A stretch of 64,000 nucleotides of DNA, from NCBI RefSeq assembly GCF_042651425.1, contig NZ_JBHSCW010000011.1, forward strand, positions 1-64,000, read 5' to 3'. Shown here piece after piece: positions 8,485-16,823 of this stretch (its first letter is position 1; each line of letters opens with the position of its first letter). The DNA comes from Fodinicurvata halophila. Its GTDB lineage: Bacteria > Pseudomonadota > Alphaproteobacteria > Kiloniellales > DSM-21159. The position numbers were made by a program, and so were the translations under genes. The notes below the pieces were generated by a model. That model ran no database searches. It saw only the letters and a program-made list of their open reading frames with translations, and had not been told where the DNA came from.

Positions 8485-9546
8485 ATGACGGTCTTCGAGC
8501 ATCACGAGTACGACGGTCACGAAGGTGTCCATTTTGCCCATGACCGGGAGAGCGGCCTGCACGCGATCATCGCCATCCACAACACGGCCCTGGGCCCCGC
8601 TCTGGGCGGCTGCCGCTACTGGACCTACCAGGACAGCGAGGCGGCTCTGACCGATGTCCTCCGCCTCTCGCGCGGCATGACCTATAAATCCGCCCTGGCC
8701 GGCCTGTCCTTCGGCGGCGGGAAATCCGTCATCCTGGCCGACCCCCGGGCACAGAAGACTCCGGCGCAGCTGCAGGCCATGGGCAGTTTCGTGGAGAGCC
8801 TGGGCGGACGCTATCACATCGCCGAGGACGTCGGGATCTCCGTCGCGGACGTGGAGGTCATGGCAGAACGGACCAGGCATGTCGCCGGCATACGCGCCGG
8901 CGACGCCGGGGATCCCTCTCCGGCCACGGCCTTCGGTGTGTTTTGCGGCATCCGCGCCGCCGTCCGGCACAGCTCTTCTCTCGACAGCCTGCGGGATGTT
9001 CCCATCGCCGTGCAGGGACTGGGCCAGGTCGGCATGGAACTCTGCCGGCTGCTGTTCGGGGAAGGCGCGCGCCTTTTCGTCAGCGACCTGAACCCGGAGC
9101 GCATGAAGCAAGCCCGCGAACGCTTCGATGCCATTCCGCTCGAGGGCGATGCGCTGCTGGATGTGGATGCCGAAGTCTTTGCACCCTGCGCCCTTGGAGG
9201 GGTCATCAATGATCTGAGCCTCGAGCGTCTGAGGGCGAGCATCGTGGCCGGTGCGGCAAACAACCAGCTGGCCGAAGCGCGCCATGGCCGCGCTCTGCAG
9301 GAGCGCGGAATTCTCTACGCACCGGACTACGTCATCAACGCCGGCGGGGTCATCAACATCGCTCACGAAACCCGTGCCGGCGGGCCGACCTATGATCGGG
9401 CGCGCGCATTCCAGGCGGTGGCGCGCATCGCCGAAACCCTGGAGGAGATCTTCCGCCGCGCCCAGCAACAGGGCATCGCCACGTCGGAAGCAGCGGATCA
9501 GCTGGCGGTCGCACGCGTGGCGCAGGCCACGCACCGGGCCGCCTGA
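8485..9546 (+). CDS. ldh: leucine dehydrogenase (Glu/Leu/Phe/Val dehydrogenase family)
   Basis: This 353-residue NAD-dependent amino-acid dehydrogenase deaminates leucine and other branched-chain amino acids to 2-oxo acids. The substrate Lys68 (GMTYKSA), catalytic Lys80 (FGGGKSV) and Asp115 (HIAEDVG) fall at the same numbers as in Bacillus leucine dehydrogenase. The Rossmann GLGQVG is at 178-183. The ATG at 8485 has AGGAG about 9 bases upstream. It is divergent from liuB, which makes leucine the most likely substrate; valine or phenylalanine cannot be excluded. Confidence 0.9.
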   Translation: MTVFEHHEYDGHEGVHFAHDRESGLHAIIAIHNTALGPALGGCRYWTYQDSEAALTDVLRLSRGMTYKSALAGLSFGGGKSVILADPRAQKTPAQLQAMGSFVESLGGRYHIAEDVGISVADVEVMAERTRHVAGIRAGDAGDPSPATAFGVFCGIRAAVRHSSSLDSLRDVPIAVQGLGQVGMELCRLLFGEGARLFVSDLNPERMKQARERFDAIPLEGDALLDVDAEVFAPCALGGVINDLSLERLRASIVAGAANNQLAEARHGRALQERGILYAPDYVINAGGVINIAHETRAGGPTYDRARAFQAVARIAETLEEIFRRAQQQGIATSEAADQLAVARVAQATHRAA

Positions 9547-9656
9547 CGCCCGCACCCAAAGACCCCGACGCGCCGATCGATCCTGGCCGGAAGGTCCGGC
9601 GTACATTGTCCCTGGCGACGCCAGGGCAAACCTCTTGCCAGCCTCTGCATAATATT

Positions 9657-9675
9657 GATAATGATTATCATTATC
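9657..9675 (+). promoter_or_regulatory. Fur box, 18 of 19 consensus
   Basis: GATAATGATTATCATTATC differs from the classical 19-bp Fur box only at the central base, and its two halves are exact inverted repeats. It ends 18 bases before the ATG of the 57-residue ORF at 9694. It should bind Fur, or the alphaproteobacterial Fur/Mur homologue, and shut transcription when metal is plentiful. It is far better than expected by chance in DNA of this composition. Confidence 0.8.
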
Positions 9676-9693
9676 TATTCAGGGAGCTGCTTC

Positions 9694-9867
9694 ATGACTG
9701 TCCTGCGCACCTTCGACCCCATCCTGCTCATGCGCTTGACCACGCTGGAAAACAGTCACTGGTCCCATACGCCGAAGGACGCCGGCCCGCCCGACCAGGA
9801 GGCGAAGACCTGTGAGACCACGGCTCCGCGCTCCGAGAACGCGGACCGCGCCATACAGCAGGAATAA
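9694..9867 (+). CDS. 57-residue orphan protein behind a Fur box
   Basis: I do not recognise this protein. It starts at an ATG with GGGAG 8 bases upstream, directly after the Fur box. It has a short apolar N-terminal part (FDPILLMRLTTL) and then a polar, charged C-terminal half with a single Cys40. There is no signal peptide, transmembrane helix or metal-binding cluster, and it does not look like HemP or another small iron-starvation protein I know. The gene stands alone, ends 61 bases before the 3' end of bfr and converges on it. The transcript itself could therefore be the functional product, as antisense to bfr. Confidence 0.6.
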   Translation: MTVLRTFDPILLMRLTTLENSHWSHTPKDAGPPDQEAKTCETTAPRSENADRAIQQE

Positions 9868-9928
9868 GGGCGTGCCGCCACGCCGGCCTGTGGTAGAGCA
9901 CAGGCGACGCTGAAGGCAGGCGCCAGGC

Positions 9929-10414
9929 TCAGTCCCCGGACTCGTTGGCGCTTGTCTGCAGCTGGACGAAGTTCTCCAATCCCATGCGCCCGATCTGGCC
10001 CAGCTGGGTCTCCAGCCAGTCCACGTGCTCCTCTTCGCCCTCGAGAATGCTCTCGAACAGTTCCCGGCTGACGAAGTCATGCACCTGTTCGCAATGGGTG
10101 ATGGCTTCACGGAGAAGAGGAATGGCCTTGCTTTCGAGCTTCAGGTCGCATTCCAGGATTTCCTTCACGTCCTCGCCGATCAGGATCTTGTGCAAGTCCT
10201 GAAGATTGGGCAGGCCTTCCAGGAAGAGGATCCGCTTGATGAGCTTGTCGGCATGCTTCATCTCATCGATGGATTCCTCGTACTCCTTCTCGGCCAGTTC
10301 CGAAATGCCCCAGTCTCCCAGGATCCGCGAATGCAGGAAGTACTGGTTGATCGCCGTCAGCTCGTTGGTGAGTACCTTGTTGAGATACTCGATGACCTGC
10401 TTGTCGCCCTTCAT
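9929..10414 (-). CDS. bfr: bacterioferritin
   Basis: This 161-residue heme ferritin forms 24-mers that oxidise Fe2+ and store Fe3+ in the cytoplasm. All ferroxidase ligands are present at their usual numbers: Glu18, Glu51, His54, Glu94, Glu127, His130, plus Tyr25. The heme ligand Met52 is present as well. The start at ATG 10414 has AGGAG upstream and gives the standard N-terminus MKGDKQVIEYLN. A strong promoter lies at 10496-10525, overlapping the end of bfd, so bfr can be transcribed apart from bfd. The Fur-box gene at 9694 converges on its 3' end. Confidence 0.97.
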   Translation of the reverse strand: MKGDKQVIEYLNKVLTNELTAINQYFLHSRILGDWGISELAEKEYEESIDEMKHADKLIKRILFLEGLPNLQDLHKILIGEDVKEILECDLKLESKAIPLLREAITHCEQVHDFVSRELFESILEGEEEHVDWLETQLGQIGRMGLENFVQLQTSANESGD

Positions 10415-10495
10415 GGATCTCTCCTGCACTCGCCTTGTTGTTGCGCACACGAACATGTGCTGCGGCCACCCTTCGTGACCACAGACAGTGTAGTG

Positions 10496-10525
10496 ATTAT
10501 ATCAGGAAAGAGAGGCGATTGTCAC
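10496..10525 (-). promoter_or_regulatory. predicted bfr promoter
   Basis: On the minus strand, -35 GTGACA (10520-10525, 5 of 6) and a perfect -10 TATAAT (10496-10501) are 18 bases apart. The predicted start lies about 75 bases upstream of the bfr ATG, and the -35 overlaps the bfd stop codon. No Fur box is evident over it. Confidence 0.6.
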
Positions 10526-10737
10526 TCGGCCGGCAACGGCAGCGGTTCCGACGAGAAGGACAAGCTCTCCGCCGGCTTCCGGCATTCGGAGAGAATATCG
10601 CAGATCGTTTCCTTGCAACGCCCGCAACTGGGCCTGACACCCTGGGCACGATAAACTTGGGCGGGCGTTACCGCTCCATCCTCGATGGAACGGCGAACAT
10701 CGCGACAGGTAAATCCATTACAGAGACAAACGTACAT
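10522..10737 (-). CDS. bfd: bacterioferritin-associated ferredoxin
   Basis: This 71-residue [2Fe-2S] protein reduces bacterioferritin and so releases stored iron. The four cluster ligands Cys4, Cys6, Cys38 and Cys41 are in the expected C-x-C...C-x-x-C spacing, within MYVCLCNGFT and PSCGRC. The length and start are standard for the family. It lies upstream of bfr on the same strand, separated by about 107 bases that hold bfr's own promoter. Its own promoter overlaps a Fur-like site, consistent with induction under iron limitation. Confidence 0.95.
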   Translation of the reverse strand: MYVCLCNGFTCRDVRRSIEDGAVTPAQVYRAQGVRPSCGRCKETICDILSECRKPAESLSFSSEPLPLPAE

Positions 10738-10765
10738 GAGACACCGCTAATCATTCGCAGTTTCA

Positions 10766-10794
10766 TTTCTACGTTTTCTGAGAATGAATGTCAA
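10766..10794 (-). promoter_or_regulatory. predicted bfd promoter with overlapping Fur-like site
   Basis: The minus strand carries a perfect -35 TTGACA (10789-10794) 17 bases from TAGAAA (10766-10771, 4 of 6). The segment TGACATTCATTCTCA (10779-10793) matches the 7-1-7 Fur motif TGATAATNATTATCA at 11 of 14 positions and covers the -35 box. That position suits repression under iron-replete conditions. Confidence 0.5.
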
Positions 10795-10846
10795 TTGGGG
10801 GATTCAGCCCCCTGTACAAAAAATCAGCGACCCGTGCAGAAACGCC

Positions 10847-11362
10847 TCACTTGCCTTCCGGCGGGTCATGGATCGGCAGGGGGCTGTCCGTCTTCACCTC
10901 TTCCATCACCACGTAGGAATGGGTTTGCGCGATCGCCGACATCTCCGCCAGCCCTTCGCCCAGGAAACGCCGATAAGCCGTCATGTCGGCAATGCGGACC
11001 TTGAGCAGGTAATCGAAACCACCGGAAACCATGTGGCATTCCAGGACCTCCGGCAAACCCTCGACAATCTTTCGGAATTGTTCGAAAGTTTCGGGTGTTG
11101 TGCGATCCAGCGTGACCTGGACCAGGATCATCAAGGCGGCATCGAGCTTCATCGGATCGAGCTGGGCTCGGTAGCCCTTGATGTAGCCTTCACGTTCCAG
11201 GCGCCGAACACGTTCAAGGCAGGGCGTGGGGCTGAGACTGACGCGCCGTGCGAGTTCCACGTTACTCAGCCGGCCTTCCGTCTGCAGGGCGCGAAGGATG
11301 TTTCGATCGACCTGGTCTAAATTCCTGTCGGATGCGGCTTCCCTGGAGGATTTTGCTGCCAT
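10847..11362 (-). CDS. putR: Lrp/AsnC-family regulator, likely activator of putA
   Basis: This 171-residue Lrp/AsnC protein has an N-terminal winged helix-turn-helix (LDQVDRNILRALQTEGRLSN, then VELARRVSLSPTPCLERV). A C-terminal RAM ligand-binding domain follows (LVQVTLDRTTPE, HMVSGGFDYLLKV). It is divergent from putA across a 117-base gap. That is the classic alphaproteobacterial arrangement, in which PutR activates putA in response to proline. The gap is AT-rich and could hold Lrp-type sites, but I cannot mark one. Confidence 0.9.
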   Translation of the reverse strand: MAAKSSREAASDRNLDQVDRNILRALQTEGRLSNVELARRVSLSPTPCLERVRRLEREGYIKGYRAQLDPMKLDAALMILVQVTLDRTTPETFEQFRKIVEGLPEVLECHMVSGGFDYLLKVRIADMTAYRRFLGEGLAEMSAIAQTHSYVVMEEVKTDSPLPIHDPPEGK

Positions 11363-11479
11363 TTCTTGCTATTTCCTTGCAAAATCGCGCTTGTTACCAC
11401 AACTTATCAGAATTATCGCCTACGTGGTATTGCTATTTTCACCGGGGTTCGCAACGGCGCACGAGAAGGGAGCTATCTC

Positions 11480-14400
11480 ATGATTATCGATCCTGCACTG
11501 GCGGAGGTCGGCACACTGCGCCAGACGCTGCGCGAGAACACCCATGCCGACGAGGCTGAGACCGTCAAGCACCTGATCAAGCTGGCCGAAACCGATGCGA
11601 ATACGCGCCAGAGGATTGAGACGAAGGCTACAAACCTGGTGAAGGCGGTGCGCAATTCGCGCATAGGCCAGGGCGGCATCGACGCGTTCATGCATGAGTA
11701 CGAACTCTCCAGCGAGGAAGGCGTCATCCTGATGTGCCTGGCCGAGGCCATGCTGCGCGTGCCGGACTCCTACACGGTCGACAAGCTGATCAAGGACAAG
11801 ATCGGCTCCGCCGAATGGGACAAGCACGTGGGCGCCAGCGATTCCCTCTTCGTGAACGCCTCGACCTGGGCCCTGATGCTCACCGGGCGCGTGGTCAAGC
11901 TGAGCGACGAGAAGCGTCGGGATGTGGGCGGCGTTCTGCGCCGCATGATCCACCGCTCCGGCGAACCCGTGATCCGCCGCGCCGTGCGCGAGGCCATGCG
12001 CATCATGGGCCGCCAGTTCGTCATGGGACGCACCATCGAGGAAGCGCTCGAGCGCGCGAAGCCCATCGAAGCCAAGGGCTATCGCTACTCCTATGACATG
12101 CTGGGTGAGGCGGCCCGCACCATGGCGGATGCGGACCGCTACTACGAGTCCTATCGCCAGGCGATCGCCGCCATCGGCAAGGCCGGCTCGGGCAAGAGCA
12201 TCGAAGACAGCCCGGGGATCTCGGTCAAGCTCTCGGCCCTGCATCCGCGCTACGAGTTCGCCCATCGCCAGCGCGTCATGAACGAGATCGTGCCGCGCCT
12301 GAAGCAGCTTTGCCTGGATGCCAAGCAGAAGGAGATCGCCCTCTGCGTCGACGCCGAGGAAGCCGACCGGCTGGACATCTCCCTGGACGTGATCGAAGCC
12401 GTCTCCGGCGATCCCGACCTGGCCGGCTGGAACGGCTTTGGGCTGGCGGTCCAAGCCTATCAGAAACGCGCCTATATCCTGATCGACTGGCTGGCGGACA
12501 TGGCCCGCCGCCATCAGCGGCGTCTCAACGTACGCCTGGTCAAGGGTGCCTACTGGGACACTGAGATCAAACACGCGCAGGAGCTGGGCTATCCCGGTTA
12601 TCCCGTGTTCACGCGCAAGGTCCTGACGGATGTCTCCTACCTGGCCTGCGCCAAGAAGCTTCTGGCCAACACCGATGCCTTCTATCCCCAGTTCGCCACT
12701 CACAATGCCCAGACCCTGGCCTCCATCCTGGAATTCGCCGGCGAGAACGACGAATACGAGTTCCAGCGTCTGCACGGCATGGGCGAAGCGCTCTATGAAG
12801 AGGTGGTCGGCAAGAACAAGCAGAACCGCTCCTGTCGCATCTATGCCCCCGTGGGCAGCCACGAGGACCTGCTGGCCTATCTTGTGCGCCGCCTGCTGGA
12901 GAACGGCGCCAACAGTTCCTTCGTCAACCGCATCCAGGACGAGGACCTGCCCATCGAGGAGATGGTGGCCGACCCCGTGGAGCAGGCCAGGAAACTGAAG
13001 CGGGTTCCACACCCCCACATCCCCCTGCCCCGGAACATCTACGGCGAGAGCCGGAAGAACTCCGCCGGTCTGGACCTGACCAACATCTCGGTGATGGCCC
13101 CCCTGTCCCGGCAGATGAGCGAGAAGGCGGAAAAGCACTGGAAGGCCGCCCCCATCATCAAGGGCCGGGACGCGGACGGAAAAGTCGAGGATGTCCGCAA
13201 CCCCGCCAACCACGAGGAAGTCGTGGGCCAGGTCGTGAATGCCACACCGGAGCAGGCCCTGCAGGCGCTGGAGATTGCCGCAGAGGCGCACTTCTCCTGG
13301 AACGCAACGCCGGCCGACCAGCGCGCCGCCTGCCTGGAGCGGATGGCGGACCTGATGGAGGAGAACACGGCCGAGCTGATGGCGATCTGCATCAAGGAGG
13401 CCGGCAAATCCCCCAACGATGCCATCGCCGAGGTACGCGAGGCGGTCGACTTCTGCCGCTACTATGCCATGAAGGCCCGCGAGGATTTCTCCGGAGCGCT
13501 CAAGCTGCCCGGCCCCACCGGCGAGATCGATGAATACGAGCTGCACGGCCGCGGCACCTTCCTGTGCATCAGCCCGTGGAACTTCCCGCTGGCCATCTTC
13601 ACCGGGCAGGTTTCGGCTGCCCTGGTGGCCGGCAATTGTGTCCTCGCCAAGCCGGCCGAACAGACCACCCTCGTGGCCGCCGCCGCGGTGCGGCTGTTCC
13701 ATCGCGCCGGCATTCCCGGCGAGGTGCTTCACCTGGTTCCGGGCGACGGCGCGAAGATCGGCGGCACACTGGTTCCGGACAGGCGCATCTCGGGGGTTGC
13801 CTTCACCGGCTCGGTGGAAACTGCCCGCCTCATTCACCAGACCCTGGCCAAGCGCGAAGGGCCCATCGTGCCCCTGATCGCCGAGACCGGGGGGCAGAAT
13901 GCGATGCTGGTGGACTCCACCGCCCTGCCCGAACAGGTGGTGCGCGACGTCGTCATCTCCTCCTTCCAGTCGGCAGGACAGCGCTGCTCGGCCCTGCGCA
14001 TCCTCTGCGTGCAGGAGGATGTGGCCGACAAGACCCTGAGGATGCTCTCCGGCGCCATTGGCGAATTGAGCGTCGGCGATCCCGCCTGGCTCTCCACCGA
14101 CGTGGGTCCCGTGATCGATCCCGAAGCCCGGGACATGCTGAACGGTCACATCAACCGCATGGAGTCGGAAGGCCGCCTGATCGCCCGGGCGGAAACGCCG
14201 GCGGACGCCGACAAGGGAACCTTTGTTCCGCCCGTGGCTTTCGAGATCGATTCCCTCAAGCGCCTGCAGGGCGAGGTCTTCGGGCCCGTGCTGCACGTCC
14301 TGCGCTACAAGGCGGAAAAAATGGACAAGCTGATCGAGGACATCAACGCGCTGGACTACGGTCTGACCTTCGGCCTGCACACGCGCATCGATTCCACGGT

Positions 14401-14635
14401 GGATTTCGTGCGCCGCCGCATCCGTGTGGGCAACATGTACGTCAATCGCAACATGATCGGGGCCGTGGTGGGCGTGCAGCCCTTCGGCGGAGAGGGGCTG
14501 TCGGGCACCGGCCCCAAGGCCGGCGGCCCGCACTACCTGCATCGCTTCGCAACGGAACGGGTGATCTCGATCGACACCACGGCGGCCGGAGGCAACGCCT
14601 CGCTCATGTCCATGAGCGAAGACCTGCCCATGTAA
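11480..14635 (+). CDS. putA: bifunctional proline dehydrogenase / L-glutamate gamma-semialdehyde dehydrogenase
   Basis: This 1051-residue enzyme oxidises proline to glutamate in two steps. A PRODH barrel (about 110-440, with SPGISVKLSALHPRYE and FATHNAQTL) is followed by an aldehyde dehydrogenase domain (about 530-1020). The latter has Glu802 in AETGGQN and nucleophile Cys836 in GQRCSA. It lacks the N-terminal ribbon-helix-helix DNA-binding domain of the long enteric PutA, so it cannot repress itself; the divergent putR supplies control. The start at ATG 11480 has GGGAG upstream. A 1102-residue antisense open frame covers it but is a codon-bias shadow. Confidence 0.97.
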   Translation: MIIDPALAEVGTLRQTLRENTHADEAETVKHLIKLAETDANTRQRIETKATNLVKAVRNSRIGQGGIDAFMHEYELSSEEGVILMCLAEAMLRVPDSYTVDKLIKDKIGSAEWDKHVGASDSLFVNASTWALMLTGRVVKLSDEKRRDVGGVLRRMIHRSGEPVIRRAVREAMRIMGRQFVMGRTIEEALERAKPIEAKGYRYSYDMLGEAARTMADADRYYESYRQAIAAIGKAGSGKSIEDSPGISVKLSALHPRYEFAHRQRVMNEIVPRLKQLCLDAKQKEIALCVDAEEADRLDISLDVIEAVSGDPDLAGWNGFGLAVQAYQKRAYILIDWLADMARRHQRRLNVRLVKGAYWDTEIKHAQELGYPGYPVFTRKVLTDVSYLACAKKLLANTDAFYPQFATHNAQTLASILEFAGENDEYEFQRLHGMGEALYEEVVGKNKQNRSCRIYAPVGSHEDLLAYLVRRLLENGANSSFVNRIQDEDLPIEEMVADPVEQARKLKRVPHPHIPLPRNIYGESRKNSAGLDLTNISVMAPLSRQMSEKAEKHWKAAPIIKGRDADGKVEDVRNPANHEEVVGQVVNATPEQALQALEIAAEAHFSWNATPADQRAACLERMADLMEENTAELMAICIKEAGKSPNDAIAEVREAVDFCRYYAMKAREDFSGALKLPGPTGEIDEYELHGRGTFLCISPWNFPLAIFTGQVSAALVAGNCVLAKPAEQTTLVAAAAVRLFHRAGIPGEVLHLVPGDGAKIGGTLVPDRRISGVAFTGSVETARLIHQTLAKREGPIVPLIAETGGQNAMLVDSTALPEQVVRDVVISSFQSAGQRCSALRILCVQEDVADKTLRMLSGAIGELSVGDPAWLSTDVGPVIDPEARDMLNGHINRMESEGRLIARAETPADADKGTFVPPVAFEIDSLKRLQGEVFGPVLHVLRYKAEKMDKLIEDINALDYGLTFGLHTRIDSTVDFVRRRIRVGNMYVNRNMIGAVVGVQPFGGEGLSGTGPKAGGPHYLHRFATERVISIDTTAAGGNASLMSMSEDLPM

Positions 14636-14687
14636 CTGGCGCAACCCTGTCCGGCATTCCTGCGTAAGGGCTGGACAGGGCACTGCC

Positions 14688-15131
14688 ATGGCGGCAGTCT
14701 CCAATTCCATGACAACCGATTCTTCCACCCTGCCCGCGCACGACCATCAAGAGGACATCGGCCCTTTCGGCGAGCTTGTCGGCCTCCGGATCACGGCTTG
14801 GGAAATCGACCGAATCGAAATCGCGCTTCAGGTCGACAGGAAACACCTGAATCGCGGACAGGCCCTTCACGGCGGCATGGTCTCCACACTGGCGGATGCG
14901 GCCTGCGGCGGCTCAGGAACCCATCCCGAGATGCCGGAAGGCCAGCGTAGAGCCGTCACCCTGTCCCTCAACATCCACTTCATCGGGCCGGGCCGCGAAG
15001 GCAGTCGCCTCATGGCGGTGGGCGAGAAAATTGGCGGCGGCCGCAGCATTTTCTTCAGCCGCTGCGAAATTCGTGACGAGGACGGCAAGCTTGTAGCCAC
15101 CGGTGAAGGGACTTTCCGCTACGTGAGCTGA
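14688..15131 (+). CDS. PaaI-type hotdog-fold thioesterase
   Basis: This 147-residue protein has the PaaI thioesterase signature LHGGMVSTLADAACGG, with the catalytic-loop HGG and the following acidic residue. The hotdog core VTLSLNIHFIGPG is present too. Such enzymes hydrolyse acyl-CoA thioesters in the cytoplasm; the substrate is not predictable here. It starts 52 bases after putA on the same strand, past a hairpin (CCCTGTCC at 14645-14652 with GGACAGGG at 14673-14680) that lacks a U-run. A second ATG at 14709 is an alternative start. It could be co-transcribed with putA. Confidence 0.85.
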   Translation: MAAVSNSMTTDSSTLPAHDHQEDIGPFGELVGLRITAWEIDRIEIALQVDRKHLNRGQALHGGMVSTLADAACGGSGTHPEMPEGQRRAVTLSLNIHFIGPGREGSRLMAVGEKIGGGRSIFFSRCEIRDEDGKLVATGEGTFRYVS

Positions 15132-15384
15132 TGCGCTTCGAGACAGTCTGTGCCCCTCTCCTTTCCAACTCTGATTCTGGGCCGATTCCGGGGGAGAGCA
15201 ACGTTTCACTCGGGATAAAAGGCATACCTTGTTCGCTGGACAGGAAATGCGCTATTCGGAAAAGAAAGGGCTGATCTTTTCTAAAAATATGTTAAAAGTG
15301 TGTTATCGTGAGAGTTGCTTTTCCACGTAGCCTGCAGGAAGGTTATTCTGCAGGATCTAGCGATGGGGAATTGGAAGGAGTTCC

Positions 15385-16794
15385 ATGCCGTCCACCGGCG
15401 TGTCCATGATAGGCGTCCCCGAGCGCAAAGCCGCGGAAACGCAGCAATCCCGGATTGAGTCCACCTATCCCTCCGGAGAGGTGGACCGTCGGGCGGAAGA
15501 TTTCCTGCGTGCATCTGCAGAGTGGCTCTGGGAAACCGACAGCGATCTCAATCTCACCTACGTCAGCGCTCCGGTCACGCGTGGCCTGGGCCGGCTGGCC
15601 TACAGGCTGGTGGGAGAGCCCCTGCTGTCGCTTTTTTCCGAAGCGGACGAGAAAGCGGACGAACTGAGCCGTGACACCCTGCGCCGCGCCGTCGAGGCAC
15701 GGCGTCCGTTCCGCAACCTGCTCTTCCACATCACCAACCCCGAAGGCGACACCGATGTCGTCAGTCTCTGCGGTGTTGCCTATTTCGACGACACCACCGG
15801 ACGCTACCTCGGCTATCGCGGGACGGCGGCCCCCTGGGAGCCCCATGCCGGGTCCGGACGGCAGACACAAAACGTGCAGGCCCTCGAGTCGGCCCCGGAG
15901 GAAGACACCAATTACCGGCTGATTCAGGAGATGGAGCGGCTGGCCATCGAGGTTTCCGAACTGCGCTACGGCCTCAAGATCAGCGAACAGAACAGCGACG
16001 AAAGTGAAGAGGAGCGGCTGGCGCGCCTGGCTCATGAGCTGCGCTCTCCCCTCAACGCCATTGTCGGTTACGCGGAGTTCGCCACCAAGAGCCCCTATGG
16101 TCCCCTGCCGTCCCGTTACCTGCACTGCCTGCAGAGCATTTCGGCGGCCGCTGCCCACCTGCAGCGGGTGATCACGACCTTTGTCGAAGGCAGTCAGCCA
16201 AAGGAAGAAAGCGAAGACCAGGCCGATGACGAACTGCCGCTGGCCGAGATCGTGGCCGAGGTTGCAGTCATTCTCTCCCTCGAAGCGGAACGGGCGGGTG
16301 TGAACTGGTCGAAGATCGGACCGGTCGGCCCCTGGATGATCAAGGGCGATCGCCGGGCCATAGCCCAGATTCTGATCAACCTGCTGGGCAATGCCATCAA
16401 GTTCACGCCCCATGGCGGCTCGGTGGGACTGAAGGCAGAGCCGCTCTCCGAGGAACAGCTTGCCATCGTGATCTGGGATGAAGGAATCGGCATCCCGGAG
16501 CAGGAGCTCAACCGCATCTTTGAGGCCGGCTACCGCGCTAAGCAGAACAAGGATCACGTACGCCCGGGACGCGGCCTCGGATTGGCCATCGCGCGCGAAC
16601 TGGCGCGCGAAATGGGCGGCGACATCATCGCGGAAAGCACGCCGGGCCAGGGCTCGCGCTTCGTCGTCACGCTGCCGCGCGTCACGCACCAGCAGAGTGC
16701 CGCCTCGGCCAACGACGATCCCGAACCCCATATCGGAGCCACGATGAGGGGCACGCAGAACTTCACCGGCGACAGCCCCGACAAACAGTTCTGA
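15385..16794 (+). CDS. soluble PAS-domain sensor histidine kinase (orphan)
   Basis: This 469-residue kinase has no transmembrane segment. A PAS-like region (about 38-150, EWLWETDSDLNLTYVSAPVT) leads by a coiled stretch (about 180-210) to a HisKA domain with His217 in LAHELRSPLNAIVGY. The HATPase domain has all boxes: NLLGNAIKF, DEGIGIPEQ and GRGLGLAIA. The ATG at 15385 has a strong GGAAGGAG Shine-Dalgarno. No response regulator gene is adjacent, so its partner is unknown. The 253-base gap upstream holds a 7-bp inverted repeat CCTGCAG/CTGCAGG but no clear promoter. Confidence 0.9.
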   Translation: MPSTGVSMIGVPERKAAETQQSRIESTYPSGEVDRRAEDFLRASAEWLWETDSDLNLTYVSAPVTRGLGRLAYRLVGEPLLSLFSEADEKADELSRDTLRRAVEARRPFRNLLFHITNPEGDTDVVSLCGVAYFDDTTGRYLGYRGTAAPWEPHAGSGRQTQNVQALESAPEEDTNYRLIQEMERLAIEVSELRYGLKISEQNSDESEEERLARLAHELRSPLNAIVGYAEFATKSPYGPLPSRYLHCLQSISAAAAHLQRVITTFVEGSQPKEESEDQADDELPLAEIVAEVAVILSLEAERAGVNWSKIGPVGPWMIKGDRRAIAQILINLLGNAIKFTPHGGSVGLKAEPLSEEQLAIVIWDEGIGIPEQELNRIFEAGYRAKQNKDHVRPGRGLGLAIARELAREMGGDIIAESTPGQGSRFVVTLPRVTHQQSAASANDDPEPHIGATMRGTQNFTGDSPDKQF

Positions 16795-16823
16795 GACGTC
16801 CACCTGACACGCCGTCAGGAGGT

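Noticed and set aside
11420..14728. An 1102-codon open frame antisense to putA
   Set aside because: It mirrors the third-position GC bias of putA, has no ribosome site, and its product is a low-complexity His/Gly/Gln/Ala string typical of antisense shadows.
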